Positions 23,861-34,700 of a stretch of DNA of 64,000 nt are shown here, piece by piece. Source of the DNA: Acanthochromis polyacanthus (lineage: Eukaryota; Chordata; Actinopteri; Pomacentridae); the NCBI RefSeq assembly GCF_021347895.1, contig NC_067128.1, forward strand, positions 1,980,010 to 2,044,009, in the 5' to 3' direction. Made by a program: the position numbers and the translations under genes. The number at the start of each line of letters is the position of its first letter. Positions within the stretch are counted from its first letter, which is position 1. The notes beneath the pieces were generated by a model. It did not search any database, was not told the origin of the DNA, and saw only the letters and a program-made list of their open reading frames with translations.

Positions 23861-24646
23861 GCCAAAATCACTTTGGCCCTTGCCATGCCGGTTATTTACG
23901 AGCTCTCATTAGTAAATGACTTTCACACAGTCCTGTATGCCGTATCCTCTCTGCTTTCACTTCATACTGTAAAAAAAATCCACAGAATTAATGTTCTGGA
24001 AAATATAGTGGTAATAAAAAGTGTTGCGAGCTCTCACGCGCCGCCAAAAACGTTCAGCCTATTCACTCAAATCAGCACAATTAACCTGCAGGAGAGAACA
24101 CGGTGTTTCAATTCATTACCGCCCACAGCTCCACAATGGGCATCTGTTCGGCGACGGCTGCGTTTCAGGTGCCGCACACTGACAGGGATTCTTTCACCGT
24201 TGCTGCTGCTTTGGCTCGACATGAAAGCGGCGCAGGGCCCGGGCTCACAAACAAAAAAAATAAGCCGGAACAAAAGCGCAGCGAGTACCCAGAAAACAGC
24301 GCTTTAAGTTTGTTTACACATCATCCCGAAGCAGCAAACTTTTCGGCGGTGCCAGGCAGCGCATCAGGCTCATCGGAGGTGATACCATCTGGCGTTTCAG
24401 GGCGAGTGATTGAAGGAGTGCTGAGTCGATGGCATATTGCTGCCTGGCAGGTGGATGCATTAAAGCGGTCCCGGGAGAGTCGGCGGTAGCAGGCGTGCCC
24501 AGCGCTCCGCCTGCCTCCGCTGACATCTTCAGGACGCTGCAGTCGAGCGTTTCTGAAGCAGACGACACGTCGTTGTCGACAAACGGAGCTGCTGGGGGAG
24601 AACAGGCTGTCAAACATGATGCAGACAATAACCGGACTCACACAGG
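23861..24646. other. Candidate conserved non-coding DNA
   Basis: Non-repetitive and moderately GC-rich, with overlapping open frames on both strands at 23873-24695 that share no recognisable domains. Enhancer or CpG-rich regulatory sequence is as likely as any coding role. Confidence 0.25.
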
Positions 24647-24654
24647 GAGGACAG

Positions 24655-25290
24655 TAGGGATGCAAAGATCCACATTTTTTCACTTCCGATCCTGATACCT
24701 GAATCTAGATATCTGCCGATACCGATACTATGCCGATACCAGAGCGCTGTTTGTTTTTATATCATTATCATCATTATTGTGGATTTTATATGAGGCTGTA
24801 CTAAACTCCACTCTACAAGTAAGTATGATATGTACGGATACAGGCATGTATGTCCCAAAAGGCAACTCGAGGTAAGTATAAGGTCAGAAAAAACAGGAAA
24901 CCCTGTTAACAGGAAAAACCCCATCCTGAAAGCAAACTTGCAGCTGACACACATGACAGGGATCTCAGCTTGACGGTCCGGCAGACGTGTCGGATAAATA
25001 GGTCAGCGACGGCTCGTTTGGAGGTTTGAGGACAGTTTCACGATGCGTTGGATCTTTGCACACCGCATCAAGTTAAGTCTACTTTATGCAAATGAGCTCC
25101 AGGTAAACACACCACATGCTGCATGCTGGTCCGGTTGCGGTGTGTTTCCAGGTTTCTGGTGTGTCTCATTGAGGAAATCCGTTCAACAGTTTATCCAGCC
25201 CACAGACATGGCTCATCGATCAGAAATCTCTGATCTATGAATAACATTGGTATCAGAACCAGATACTGGATCGGATCGGCCTCATCCCTA
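24655..25290. mobile_element. hAT MITE (TAGGGATGC ends)
   Basis: Inverted ends TAGGGATGCAAAGATCC and GGATCGGCCTCATCCCTA are flanked by GAGGACAG at 24647-24654 and GAGGACGG at 25291-25298, an 8-bp duplication with one mismatch. Subterminal GATACCGATACTATGCCGAT words are typical of this hAT group. Internally, about 25040-25160 shares a module (GATGCGTTGGATCTTTGCAC and a GCAAATGAGCTCCAGG word) with the spacer of the inverted repeat at 35.48-35.60 kb. No transposase is present. Confidence 0.85.
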
Positions 25291-25298
25291 GAGGACGG

Positions 25299-25899
25299 TG
25301 AGTTACGTCATCTGCATGCTGGCATCATGAAGCGTCGCTGCAGAGGAAACAGTCCAGCAGAAAAGCCTCCTGAATGAACCCTTACTGGGAAACAGAGTGA
25401 CCGACACTACGGCCTTCACTGGATCTGAAGACACTCTTAGATCACTGTTTCCATCCTGGCCAGTGTGATAACACTCTAGTAAAAGCACACTCTAACTTGC
25501 AGAGCCTCTTCATTTTCTTTCTTTCCTTGTGGTATTCATAGGTCTTAGAATACCTGTGAATTCAAAACAGCCGTGTTAAAAGCAGCAGCGTAACCTTCTG
25601 AAGTCTTTCCAGTCGACTGAAAAAGCAGCGGCTAGCATTTCTGTTGGTGCCCAAAGCCGAGGGCTACAAGTTTGAAGAAACCCAACACACCTACATAGTT
25701 TTTCCAGTTAAAAGATGAACAAAATGTTCTAAACTCTAATCAATAGTCCGGGTTATGCTAAAAAAAAAACATATCACTAACTTTGTTTGTATGGTACAGC
25801 ACTGAATTTACAGTTTTTATAGTCAGAGATCTGCAGCAGCAGTAAATCGAAACAAGTGTCTGAAATCTCAGAGGGTTAAAGGACAAGTCACCGATTGAT
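25299..25899. other. Unique DNA, no gene seen
   Basis: No recognisable gene, repeat or structured motif. Confidence 0.35.
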
Positions 25900-26145
25900 T
25901 CTCTGTTTGGTGTTTTGACCAAGAAGCAACCTCAGAGGCTGAAAAATACAGTAAATGTAGAAAGTGCAGCTCCTCAAACGGTCACTTTTCTCCAAAAACA
26001 AGCCAACCCCCATGGACCACCCAATGTTAAAACGTTTACAGAAGAAATAAACTTCTTTCCAGCCTGGTAGAAACAACAGTTCACTGGGTAATTTATCCTC
26101 TTTGTGACAACTGGAGGACAATGATTTTTTATAGAACTCACCTGC
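25900..26145 (+). repeat. Interspersed repeat R-C, copy 1
   Basis: Shares the order of motifs with 60545-61030: AAGCAACCTC, a pair of CCAAAAACAAGCC- and AGAAATAAAC-type words, and a CCTGGTAGAAACAACAGTT segment matching CCTGGTACAAAAAACAGTTT. It is diverged and partial. I recall it as a common teleost repeat of uncertain class. Confidence 0.55.
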
Positions 26146-26334
26146 TTGAGTTGTACTCAGTCTTAAAGTTCTGCATGACAGGTAGTCATAGGACAGTTTA
26201 CGGTCAGATTCAGCTTCTCCTGACTTTATATGCAGTCAGTAAATGACAGAAGTGCTCAGATCCTTTAGGAGAAGTCGCATTACTCGAAAGTAAAAACTGA
26301 ACATTCATATTTTAAAGCCCGTTGTTGTCGTGTA
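26146..26334. other. Unique DNA, no gene seen
   Basis: Short spacer without recognisable features. Confidence 0.3.
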
Positions 26335-26450
26335 TACACATACACCCATCAGCCACAACATTCTGACCGCTGACAGGTGAAGTGAAGAACATCTGTCATC
26401 TTGTTCTAATGCAACGTTCTGCTGGGAAGCCTTGAGTCCTGACATTTATA
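26335..26450 (+). mobile_element. Tc1/mariner-type relic, terminal piece plus internal scrap
   Basis: ACACCCATCAGCCACAACAT followed by TGACCGCTGACAGGTGAAGT is the terminus of a fish element family whose ends read like CATCAGCCACAACATTA. After about 60 bp the text jumps to CTGGGAAGCCTTGAGTCCTG, which belongs to the transposase interior of that family. The copy is therefore an internally deleted relic. Confidence 0.65.
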
Positions 26451-26645
26451 CGTTTGTTTGACAGGCTAGTATGATGCTGGAGTTCTTTTTAGTTTTAGTT
26501 AGGGGTGCTGCTGACTCTATTTTAGTTTTGAGTTTTCTTTAATTGCTCGTATCTACTTCCTAGAGAAGGTCGCTTTTTGTTGTAGTTTATAGTGACCCCT
26601 ACACATGGATTCAATATTTACTGATCAATATATTCTGATACCTGC
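26451..26645. other. Unique DNA, no gene seen
   Basis: Short AT-rich spacer. Nothing recognised. Confidence 0.3.
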
Positions 26646-27580
26646 GTGCGTTCTAAGATGACTCTGCTGTTACTGGAAGCTTCAGGGGGATTACACGTTG
26701 CAGAACCAGAGGGTGGAGGACTTCAGGAGATCCTCTTTCCATTAAACATGGTGGATATCACACAGGAGAATAAACACCTGGGAGTCCATTTCAGAAGCTC
26801 TCTACGGGAGGATCCAGGGTCGGATCTTTTCCGTGCTGTTGATGCTCGGTTCCATCTCGAGCGCTGCGTTTTCTCGGGGAAGCGCCTGAGGCTGGATGAC
26901 ACCGAACGACTCAGCAAACGGATTCAGAAGGCCGGCCGAGTCCCGAGGTCGGAGCTGGACGCTCTGCATGCAGCCGCAGAGAGGAGGATGCTGTCAGAGC
27001 TGCTCTCCGTCACGGACAGCCACTCCCACGGTGCTGCACGGAGCTCCAATCAGCCGGAGGAGAACATCCAGCCGGACACAGAGAATGACTAAGTGCTCTG
27101 CTGGACACCGCCGGGTTGCTTCCTTCCTGCGGCTGTCCTCTAATACGATCCAACCGCTTTCTGCTGAGGTTGTATCATTTTTACAGCTTCCACAGTCCGC
27201 TGCCATTAGTGCCGACTGACACTGGAGTTACTGTAAAATTACTTTCTGCACATGTGCATCAGAACTGTTTTATTTGAGCTAATTTAATGTTAACTCACAT
27301 CAAACTTCATTTTATTTAAAAAATAATATTACTAATATTAACTCTTGATAAAAGGCACTAACTCTTTTTCAAACTGCATGTTAAGCAGCTGTAATCAAAA
27401 AAAAGGAGTTTTACACTTCAGCATTTTGAGATTTTTTGCCTAAATGAAAAGTGCATTACAAATAAAATTCATTATTATTATTATTACAGTCACAGTGTAA
27501 AAGAACAAAGTACCACGTTTTCATTGCCCCCTGGGGACAAATAAAGTTTTCTGAATCTGAAAGTTTTCTGAATCTACGTG
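26646..27580 (+). pseudogene. L2-type LINE: C-terminal RT remnant and 3' UTR
   Basis: A 148-residue open frame at 26646-27092 holds the C-terminal signatures of L2/Maui-like LINEs: HLGVHF at residues 44-49, ERLSKRIQKAG at 87-97 and ERRMLSELLSV at 112-122. The stretch between the first two motifs is too short, so the middle of the domain has been deleted. A shifted frame near 27095 (CSAGHRRVASFL) continues the family's terminal CxxxxxRRSFLP-type motif. The 3' UTR ends in GGGGACAAATAAAGTTTTCT and GAATCTGAAA, the usual L2 tail in fish. A second LINE-like tail (ACAAATAAAATTCATTATT, then ATT repeats) sits inside it at about 27450. The element is dead. Confidence 0.85.
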
Positions 27581-28530
27581 TGAAAATGCATTTCTAATAG
27601 ACCTTACTGTAAAGTTTTGGTCTCTTTTTTTAGAGACAATATTATAAATGAGTACTTTTTTCTTTTATTTCTCCAGATATTAACAGTAACAATTATATTT
27701 GTGAATTATTTGTCATTTTTAAGTCTTGATATACATATTTTTTTCTGTAAAGTAACTGCAAATATCTGTAAAAAAATAAATTTAAATAATAAATAATAAT
27801 TTAAATACACTAAAATTAGCATAATGTTAAAGTCAGACATGATAAATTGTTTCCAGTTCATTCTTTCTTGTTCTAATTCAAAACAATGAACTAATATTGA
27901 TAAAAATACTGATTTTTTTTAATGTGGATCTTGTTTACAGTGATTGACTTTATTTCCTCAGACATGATCTGTAACTTTAAAAATACAGAAAAAATAATTA
28001 ATAGTTTTAAAACATTTTTTTATGCTACAGTCTACATGTGCCATGGTAACAGTGTACACATGTAGCCGTCCAGGTTCTCCTTGAATAACATGCAATTAAA
28101 AGATAATATTTATGTGTTTTCATGCCTGTGACATATCCTTGACACTGAAATTACAGTGAAAAGTGTCGGTTATGTAATGCAGCTGGGATCTTCTCACTGT
28201 CTATTTTCACTGAGGCGATAAAAAGGATCAAACTGAAACTGTAGATGAAGATTGTGCAGACTGTGTGGCTGTTCTGACCCGTTAACATCGGAATTAAATG
28301 AAAAGCAAGACGTACTGTTACACAACGGTGACGTAAAGAGCGTGGTACTGGCTAAGGATGGCATTTTCAGTCAACAAAACTCATAAAAACACAAAAAAAA
28401 GCTTCTGAAACTGCTTTCGACTGTATTCCTATGCAAATCAGGAGTAAAACTCAGATTTCTGGGTGCTATTTTTGAGTATTTTTCCTGAACTTGTGCCCTA
28501 ACCACTCTGGTATCGGGTTTATAGGGTTTT
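27581..28530. other. AT-rich DNA, no gene seen
   Basis: A-rich and T-rich stretches without identifiable genes or repeats. Confidence 0.4.
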
Positions 28531-28544
28531 ATGAGTTTTAATGG

Positions 28545-28735
28545 CAGTAAAAAGATCAGATCTATCGAAGACATAAAACACCAGCAGTCTCATAGTTTAT
28601 ATGGAGAAACCAAAGCTCAGTTTTGCTGCATTTCTCAGCATTTCACCCTTTTTATACGCCTGCTTTCTGAAACCCGGTCTCCGTGGTTACATTACAACCT
28701 GCTTTCCTTTTCAAGCCGGTCCAAACCGGCAGACA
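28545..28735 (+). repeat. Local duplicated segment, copy 1
   Basis: Direct paralogue of 31220-31395. Shared strings include AAAGATCAGATC, TATATGGAGAAA, CATTTCTCAGCATTTCA and CTCCGTGGTTACAT. It may be part of a low-copy interspersed repeat or a local duplication of regulatory DNA. Confidence 0.75.
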
Positions 28736-29730
28736 AACCGAAGCACAGCCGGCTGTACGGCACGGAGTTCATCGGAAATTAAAAATAGATTTAACACAAT
28801 CATATCGTGAGATTGCTGCTGCCTCCGTTTGGGGATGTTATGACAGCGTTCAAAGCAGAAGCTATTAAAAAACATGGAAAACAAAGGGGGAAACGGCAAA
28901 TATGTCCTTATGAGATGAGTCGCAGCGAAACAATGTACGGTGACGCGAGACGGTCGAAGAATGCAGGAAATGAGCGAAAACTCAAATCATGCTTGAAATT
29001 TGCTTTTACATTCGAGCATTTTCCGTAATCAGAACAGAGCGAAACAAGCCCCGAACAGCACATTTACATGCAGGATTGAGAGGTCCCGCTTGGGCGCAGG
29101 AATAATTTATGGATTAGGTCTATTGTGTTTCCAGATCCGTGCAGGTAAGCGACAGGCTTCATTTACATTCCTTTGGCCTGCGGTGCTCAGACAGCAAACG
29201 TCCCTCCAGAGATGAAGCGGGGCTTTTCCTGTTGCCTGCTGATGTCATATCCCCGCAGAGAACAAACCGAGAGTGTTTCCTGTTGATAGTAGGATGTCAG
29301 CTCCCATCTGTTAGTGCAATCACACACACAAAAGAACTCTCACTGACCGCACCTTCATCCTCCCATTGAAGTGGGTCCCTGTAGGGCAGCGCGCACACAC
29401 CGCAGCGTGTCGGCCGCCGTCCACCGCCATAGATCGTATTTCCACAGCTCCCCTGGAAGCGCTCCGAAACGCCAAATTAATCACGCGCAGAAATATGGAG
29501 GCACATGGAGCCGATGGCGGCCAGGACGGGTAAGTTCCCCCGTTTATGTGGAAGCCTGAATGAGTCATGAATCCTGAGCTGCACGGTGTCGGAAAAAAAA
29601 CTGACACGGCGATATTTAGTTATATAAGAATCAGCTAACAGAAACGAGGAATTTCAATCAGGTGTTTTCCTTGCTCCCTTACAATAAAACAACACTGAGG
29701 AATGCAATGTTGTCCTCCGATAGTCTGACC
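28736..29730. other. Unique DNA, possible conserved non-coding block
   Basis: 28840-29560 is non-repetitive and balanced in composition. Short frames (29320-29607 minus, 29371-29559 plus, and others) overlap without motifs. An enhancer-rich stretch is plausible but untested. Confidence 0.25.
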
Positions 29731-29736
29731 CTTAAA

Positions 29737-30872
29737 CAGGAGCATCAAACTCATTCTAGTTCAGGTTCCACATTCAGAGCAATTTGATCTCAGGTGGACC
29801 AGTAAAATCACAGCATAGTAACCTATAATTAACCACAATTCCTAATTTTTCCTTTAAGTGCAAAAAAGTTCATTCTGAAAATGTTCACATTTAAGGAATT
29901 ATCTTTTTACAAAACCTCATGAACAACCAGGCGTAAACTAACCGTGACGTCACCCGTTGGTTTCAACGCCGAGAAAATGAAGCCCGGATTTTGCTACTTC
30001 CTGGTCGCTGTTTTGGATTTTTTGGAGCCAGTGACATAAAAAGCGTCATCAAACAGGCTGGACCGGAGAGCAACTAGGGGCAGGATTGGCTGAGGACTCT
30101 CTTATCCCGCCCACATTTTACCACAGAGGCTTCTGTTGTTGTCTATCAAGTATAGCCACGCCCCCTGGCTCCGCCAACTTTAACGATTTATTTAAAATTC
30201 AGTATTGATTTATTTTAAGATCGGCCACCTGATCTCTCATTTTGACCATGAAAACTAACGGGAAAAAATCCTGAGCTGTAGAACATCAGTCTATCAAATT
30301 TTATTTTTTCCAAAAATGAATTGGGGTCTATGGAGAAAAAGCTTTTTGAGCCAACCCTAGTGGACGGCGTGACATTGCAAGTTTTTGACACTTCTGGGTT
30401 GGCTTCAATTGTGGAGCCAGATGCTCCGTCCATCTTTATATATAGTCTATGTGAACAACCTGAAATTTATTAAGAAAAATAAGTTTAATTTCAGCAACAT
30501 TAATCCTCAGTTTATCATTTCCACGTTACAACTTCCAGATCACAGAGTGTCTACAAAGAACACAACATTTAGTCACAGCTATCTGGACCTGAATGATATA
30601 GTATTTTACTTTATGATCAAAATGACAAAATTCAGACAAAAAACAACAAAACAAGACAAAATATTACAAAAGTGAGACGCAAAATGACATAAACAAGAAA
30701 AAAATGACAAAAATGAGATAAATGACACGAAACAAATCAAAAAAGAGATGAGAAAAGCTGACAAAAAAGTTACAAAGAAACAAAAAATAGACAAACCACA
30801 AAAATTACTCAAATGAAACAAACAAGATCAATAATGACAAAAGCGAGAAACAAAACAACAAAAAAGTAGACT
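29737..30872 (-). mobile_element. hAT-N copy D, split by a nested insert and truncated
   Basis: The left end CAGGAGCATCAAACTCATTC is a degraded 3' terminus. The element runs to 29928, is interrupted by 523 bp, and resumes at 30461 with TGAAATTTATTAAGAAAAAT. The family interior array (GACAAAA words) spans about 30610-30872 and then stops, so the 5' end is missing. Confidence 0.85.
29929..30451. mobile_element. Repeat nested inside hAT-N copy D
   Basis: Bounded by TGAACAACC at 29920-29928 and 30452-30460, a 9-bp (or 8-bp plus chance match) target duplication. Uninterrupted hAT-N copies read CATGAACAACCTGAAAT, confirming the empty site. One end has CCGTGACGTCACCCG. The other, read on the minus strand, is CATAGACTATATATAAAGAT followed by GGACGGAGCATCTGG. 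I recall both as a frequent teleost repeat. No inverted ends are obvious and no frame is coding. Confidence 0.7.
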
Positions 30873-30874
30873 AA

Positions 30875-31063
30875 CTGGAAGGTTCTAGAAGAAGACACCG
30901 GTCTGGAAGGAAAAGAACTTTTGACTGCAATGCTGAACAGAGGGAGCTGGAGGAAGAACTTCATTCATGTAACCGATTCCTTCGGATGAAACTGGCTGAA
31001 TTTGAACAAGAGCAACGAGATGCAGAAGGAAAATGTGTGTTTAACTACTATGTACGATTATAA
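30875..31063 (+). CDS. Unassigned coding-like fragment, basic then coiled-coil-like
   Basis: An open frame without an upstream Met runs from 30875 to a TAA at 31061-31063, about 62 residues. It opens with a basic stretch (SRRRHRSGRKRTFDC), followed by an acidic Leu/Glu-rich helix-like stretch (EQRELEEELHSCNRFLRMKL, then AEFEQEQRDAEGK) and ends NYYVRL. An AATAAA polyadenylation signal lies 27 nt past the stop, at 31090-31095. The basic-then-heptad layout and signal suggest the last exon of a gene, or a retrocopy or transposon tail. It abuts the truncated end of hAT-N copy D. I do not recognise the family and a chance frame cannot be excluded. Confidence 0.35.
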   Translation: MEGSRRRHRSGRKRTFDCNAEQRELEEELHSCNRFLRMKLAEFEQEQRDAEGKCVFNYYVRL

Positions 31064-31219
31064 CTATGTGCAAAAGACCATTTAAAGTGAATAAAAGAAG
31101 ACTTTTAGTGCAAAATGCTGCTATTAACAAAAAATGCAAGGTTGTCGGTGGATAACAGTCCAGAGAGCAGATGTTGGAGAGGAAATAAGAACTAGTTTGT
31201 GATAAACAACTGTAAAGAA

Positions 31220-31395
31220 ATCAAAAGATCAGATCCATATGGCGCATAAAACACCATCAGTCTTTATATGGAGAAAACTTATTTCAGAGTTGCTTTATTT
31301 CTCAGCATTTCATCCTTTTTCTAAGCCTGCTTTCAGAAACTCCGTCTCCGTGGTTACATCACAGTCTGCTTTCTATACAGCGGTTCAGGGCTGGG
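31220..31395 (+). repeat. Local duplicated segment, copy 2
   Basis: Direct-orientation paralogue of 28545-28735, about 2.7 kb away. It has AAAGATCAGATCCATATGGC, TTTATATGGAGAAAAC, TTTCTCAGCATTTCATCC and CCGTCTCCGTGGTTACATCA. Confidence 0.75.
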
Positions 31396-32341
31396 ATTCA
31401 GAATGAGCCGTTTCTCATTGATTCAAGTGTTCCTCAGAGTGATGACGGCTCAAAGAAACTGTTTCTGTTCAGGCTGAGCAGCATATTGGTGCCCATATTT
31501 GACATTTTTATAATTATGAGGTGTTTTTTTTATTGATTATTTATGAACTAAATGCACTATTGTGATGCAGCTGCCTCTGTCTGTAGTTGTGATCTGGAGA
31601 CACAACCTACAAAAACTGATCGAGAAACTCAAACCACCTCCACAAACCAGGAAATGAGCAGCTTTTAAGGCATCTGCAGACACCAAGCCCAACGATCTTC
31701 CTCAATTATACACACTCCAAGCATATTAAAGTTACTAAAATATCTGCAGATCATTGGGGAAAAAGCGCGTTTCTGCACAGGATATCTGGAGATTTTAGGA
31801 CTTCCATCAATGCAAACATCTAAACCTCAAAGTCTGGCTGCAACACCTTCAATCACAACTCCACTACTGATGAATTCTAAATATGTAGACGACCAGGAAG
31901 CTCCTCATACAGATTCTCCGCTATTTGTTTTGAGCATTTGATTGGTTTAATTTTATACAGACGCTGGCAGCGAAGTTAGGAAGCAGCAGCGACATGTGGT
32001 AAACTATAGCTAATAACACTTTAAGATCCGGCCTTAGTGGACAATAAAAGTGGAAGAACAGTAAAAGAACGGCAGACGTGCAGTAATGGCAGGAAACAAA
32101 CTAATCAATCGATCCAGCAGTAAACAGAGGGGAGTGTCCTAACATCACTCCTATTACTATCATCTTTATTCAGCTACAGAAAGCCTTACTAATGAAGAAA
32201 CCTTGTTATAAATTACAGCTTCTCTGCCATCACGTGCTGTTAAAATATAACATTTAATGTACATCCATTTGAAATATCAGTGATTGCTTTTTTTACTAAC
32301 AATAATAGTCACAGGTATCAGCAAAAAAACCAACAACATAG
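31396..32341. other. Unique DNA, no gene seen
   Basis: Non-repetitive sequence. No exon, RNA or element recognised. Confidence 0.35.
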
Positions 32342-32362
32342 AAACAAACAAACAAACAAACA
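32342..32362. repeat. (AAAC)n microsatellite
   Basis: Five AAAC/AAC-type units immediately before the Tigger-like element. Confidence 0.9.
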
Positions 32363-32367
32363 CCCTA

Positions 32368-33179
32368 CAGGAGGTACTCTGTTTATGACGTTCTCAACTT
32401 ACGATGTTTTGTCGTTAAGTCGGAACTGGCTACGTGGAACTAGTTGGCGAGCTGAGTGGATGAATACGTCGTCACGCGGCGCTATAAGACGGCTTTGTTT
32501 CCATTCTCTGGTTGTACTCCACCTTGGATTGTGCTGCATTCACTAATTTTTTTTTGACCTTCATTATGGCTCCCAGCGTAAGTCAGACTCTTCTGATGCT
32601 AGGAAGAAAAAGAAAGCCGTCTCCATGGACGTGAAATTAGACATTGTACCGGACTGATATTGTTGTTGATGTTGAGGTTTCAATGTTTATTGTTCAGTTC
32701 CAGATTTACCTGATGTCAGTGAACGTGTCATGTTTAGTTAGCTCACCTCTGATTGGCTGAGAGTCAGCAGTAGAGAGAGCTGGGAACGGCGGCTAATTCT
32801 GGAGCTAAGTTATGGGGTTTTTCTAGTTATTCTGGCGCTAAGTTATGGGGTTTTCTAGTTATTCTGGCGTTGGCTACAGCCCACAGGAGCCTGTGTGAAG
32901 GTTCAATACACCACCAGAGAAGTAGATAAAGTCAGAGGGTCGCTACAATTTCATTAAATCCTCAAGTTGTAAAATAATCAATGCATTCTGTCATCTTCCT
33001 GTAAAATGATCCATACATGCATGAAAGTCGTTGGTATTCATGATTTTTACAAAGAACTCATTGATACCGTGAAGCACGTCATGGCTTTTTTACATTTTCG
33101 CCGAGTTCCAACTTACAGTGAAAATCGACTTAAGTCGATCCGTAGGAGCGGAACTCTGACATAAGTCATGGACCTCCTG
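32368..33179 (+). mobile_element. pogo/Tigger-like element, copy A, both ends present
   Basis: Ends CAGGAGGTACTCTG and CATGGACCTCCTG are inverted repeats flanked by TA at 32366-32367 and 33180-33181. Inside, near 32580, a shifted frame reads RKSDSSDARKKKKAVSMDVK followed by LDIV. This is the N-terminal basic leader and start of the CENP-B/pogo-type helix-turn-helix of Tigger transposases. The transposase is broken directly afterwards by the solo LTR at 32645-32947, and most of it is missing. Confidence 0.85.
32645..32947 (+). mobile_element. Solo LTR-like element A, nested in Tigger copy A
   Basis: Begins TGTACCGGACTGATATTG and ends GGGTCGCTACA, with the TGTA...TACA termini of LTRs. It carries a GGTTCAATACACC word where the sister copy has GGTTCAATAAACC, that is, a degraded polyadenylation signal. 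It includes two units of a GGAGCTAAGTTATGGGGTTT minisatellite. No clear target duplication remains (ACAT against ATTT). Confidence 0.7.
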
Positions 33180-33181
33180 TA

Positions 33182-34479
33182 TATCAGTTATTCCCTAGTT
33201 TCCATGTCTGATGTTCTGGTGTTCAGAGTTCTGTAGCACCTACCAGAGAGGAGGAGTTGGAACATGTGTCCAGGGTGTGATGTCAGTCATCTTTAAGTCC
33301 TGGATGGAAGGCAGGAACCAATGGTTTTCTCTGCAGTCCTGATCGTCCATTTGTCCTTTCTCGATATCGATCCAAACCAGACTGAAGAGCAAGAAAAGAA
33401 ACACTCAGTAAATATATCATAGGTGTATTATCAGACATGCAGCCATTAAAGCCCTGCAGCCTTCAGCATGTTCATGCCATTGTCTGTTGTTGTGCAGATT
33501 TCTCTCATTTAGGCCTCAAGCAGCCAACACTTGTCACATCCCCGCTGTGATGCTCTCACTCGCCGTTTGCAAACAGCGACTTTTCAGTTGGAAGTGGACA
33601 GTAAGACTTATGTAGGGCTCTGCTGTCCAGCTGGACCACCAGTCCATTCTAGCTCCATCACATCCCACTTGTGACGGCTCTGTTTCAGCCTTTTCATGCA
33701 GCTCACATCCCATAATGCTCATTTTTAATGCCCTCTTTGATAACAGTGTTAATTAGTATCATGTCTTTCAAGAGGTGATCCGTTATCGCTTCACTGATTT
33801 CTGTTTGCTCTTTGGAACATTTCTCATATGGTGAAGCGCTGGCTCAAGCATTTAAATTTGTCATTTCTTTGCTTTGGATGGCATCAGATCCGGCTTTGTG
33901 CTGCTCATTTAAATGGTCAAAACAAATTAGTTGCCGACCGAGTAGCTGTTTCTGTCAACATCATCTTTTCTGTGGCTGGAACATTTCCATGCAAGTGATG
34001 TTTCTTTTTGCAAGCAAATCTTCCATTTCACTGTTTTTCTTGCTCATTTCGTTGTTCACACTCCGAGTATGCATGGCAACAAACTCTGTAAAAAAATCTT
34101 AAAAATAACATCCGAGAACCCTTAAATTATCTTGTGCATGAAAACTGTGCGAGCTTTCTTTTAGCACTGAGCATCAATGAAGTTGTAACATGATGAGTTT
34201 GAGTTGAATTGCCTTTTTTGGCATCGCATTCACTGCAATGCGACTACTGCACATCGAAATACAGATTGTGCCAACCCAGTCTCTACTGAATTATGGTCCC
34301 ATACAACCAAACGGCATTTATCGTTATGTTCTGAGGGGAAATACTTTGAGTGTGAGCTGTGACTTGGTGGCAAAAGCAGCTACTATGAAGGGGCTACAAA
34401 ATCCATGTTAGAAGGAGAGGATGCAGACCAAAGTTCATGGGCAAGAGGCCATCAGCTGCAGAATTCAGTCTTGTTTTCT
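33182..34479. other. Unique DNA, no gene seen
   Basis: Non-repetitive. The frames at 33534-33722 (minus) and 33812-34102 (plus) have no recognisable domain; the latter is hydrophobic at its end but lacks context. Confidence 0.35.
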
Positions 34480-34700
34480 GTTGTTTTCAGTTTTCACTCG
34501 CTTTCTGGTCAGATCTAGGAAATTATCACATTTTCTTTGACACTTTTACATGTTATAGAAGGCAGGTTCAGGTTAGGCACCAAAATGTCTTGGTTTAGGT
34601 TCAAATGCGACCCTTAGACTCCATGTTTCACCACATTTTCAGGGTTGCTCGTAGTACTATCACTTCCATGGTGGAAAAGGTGGCAATTTGGAGATTATGG
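34480..34700 (+). mobile_element. SINE-like repeat R-A, partial copy
   Basis: Body-only copy with TTAGGCACCAAAATGTCTTG and TGTTTCACCACATTTTCAGG, matching equivalent parts of the following copy at about 34920-35020. It precedes that copy in direct orientation. Confidence 0.6.

Noticed and set aside
24103..24695. Overlapping frames of 88-128 residues on both strands
   Set aside because: Frames on both strands in several phases over GC-richer DNA indicate composition. No motif is recognised and they end at the hAT MITE.
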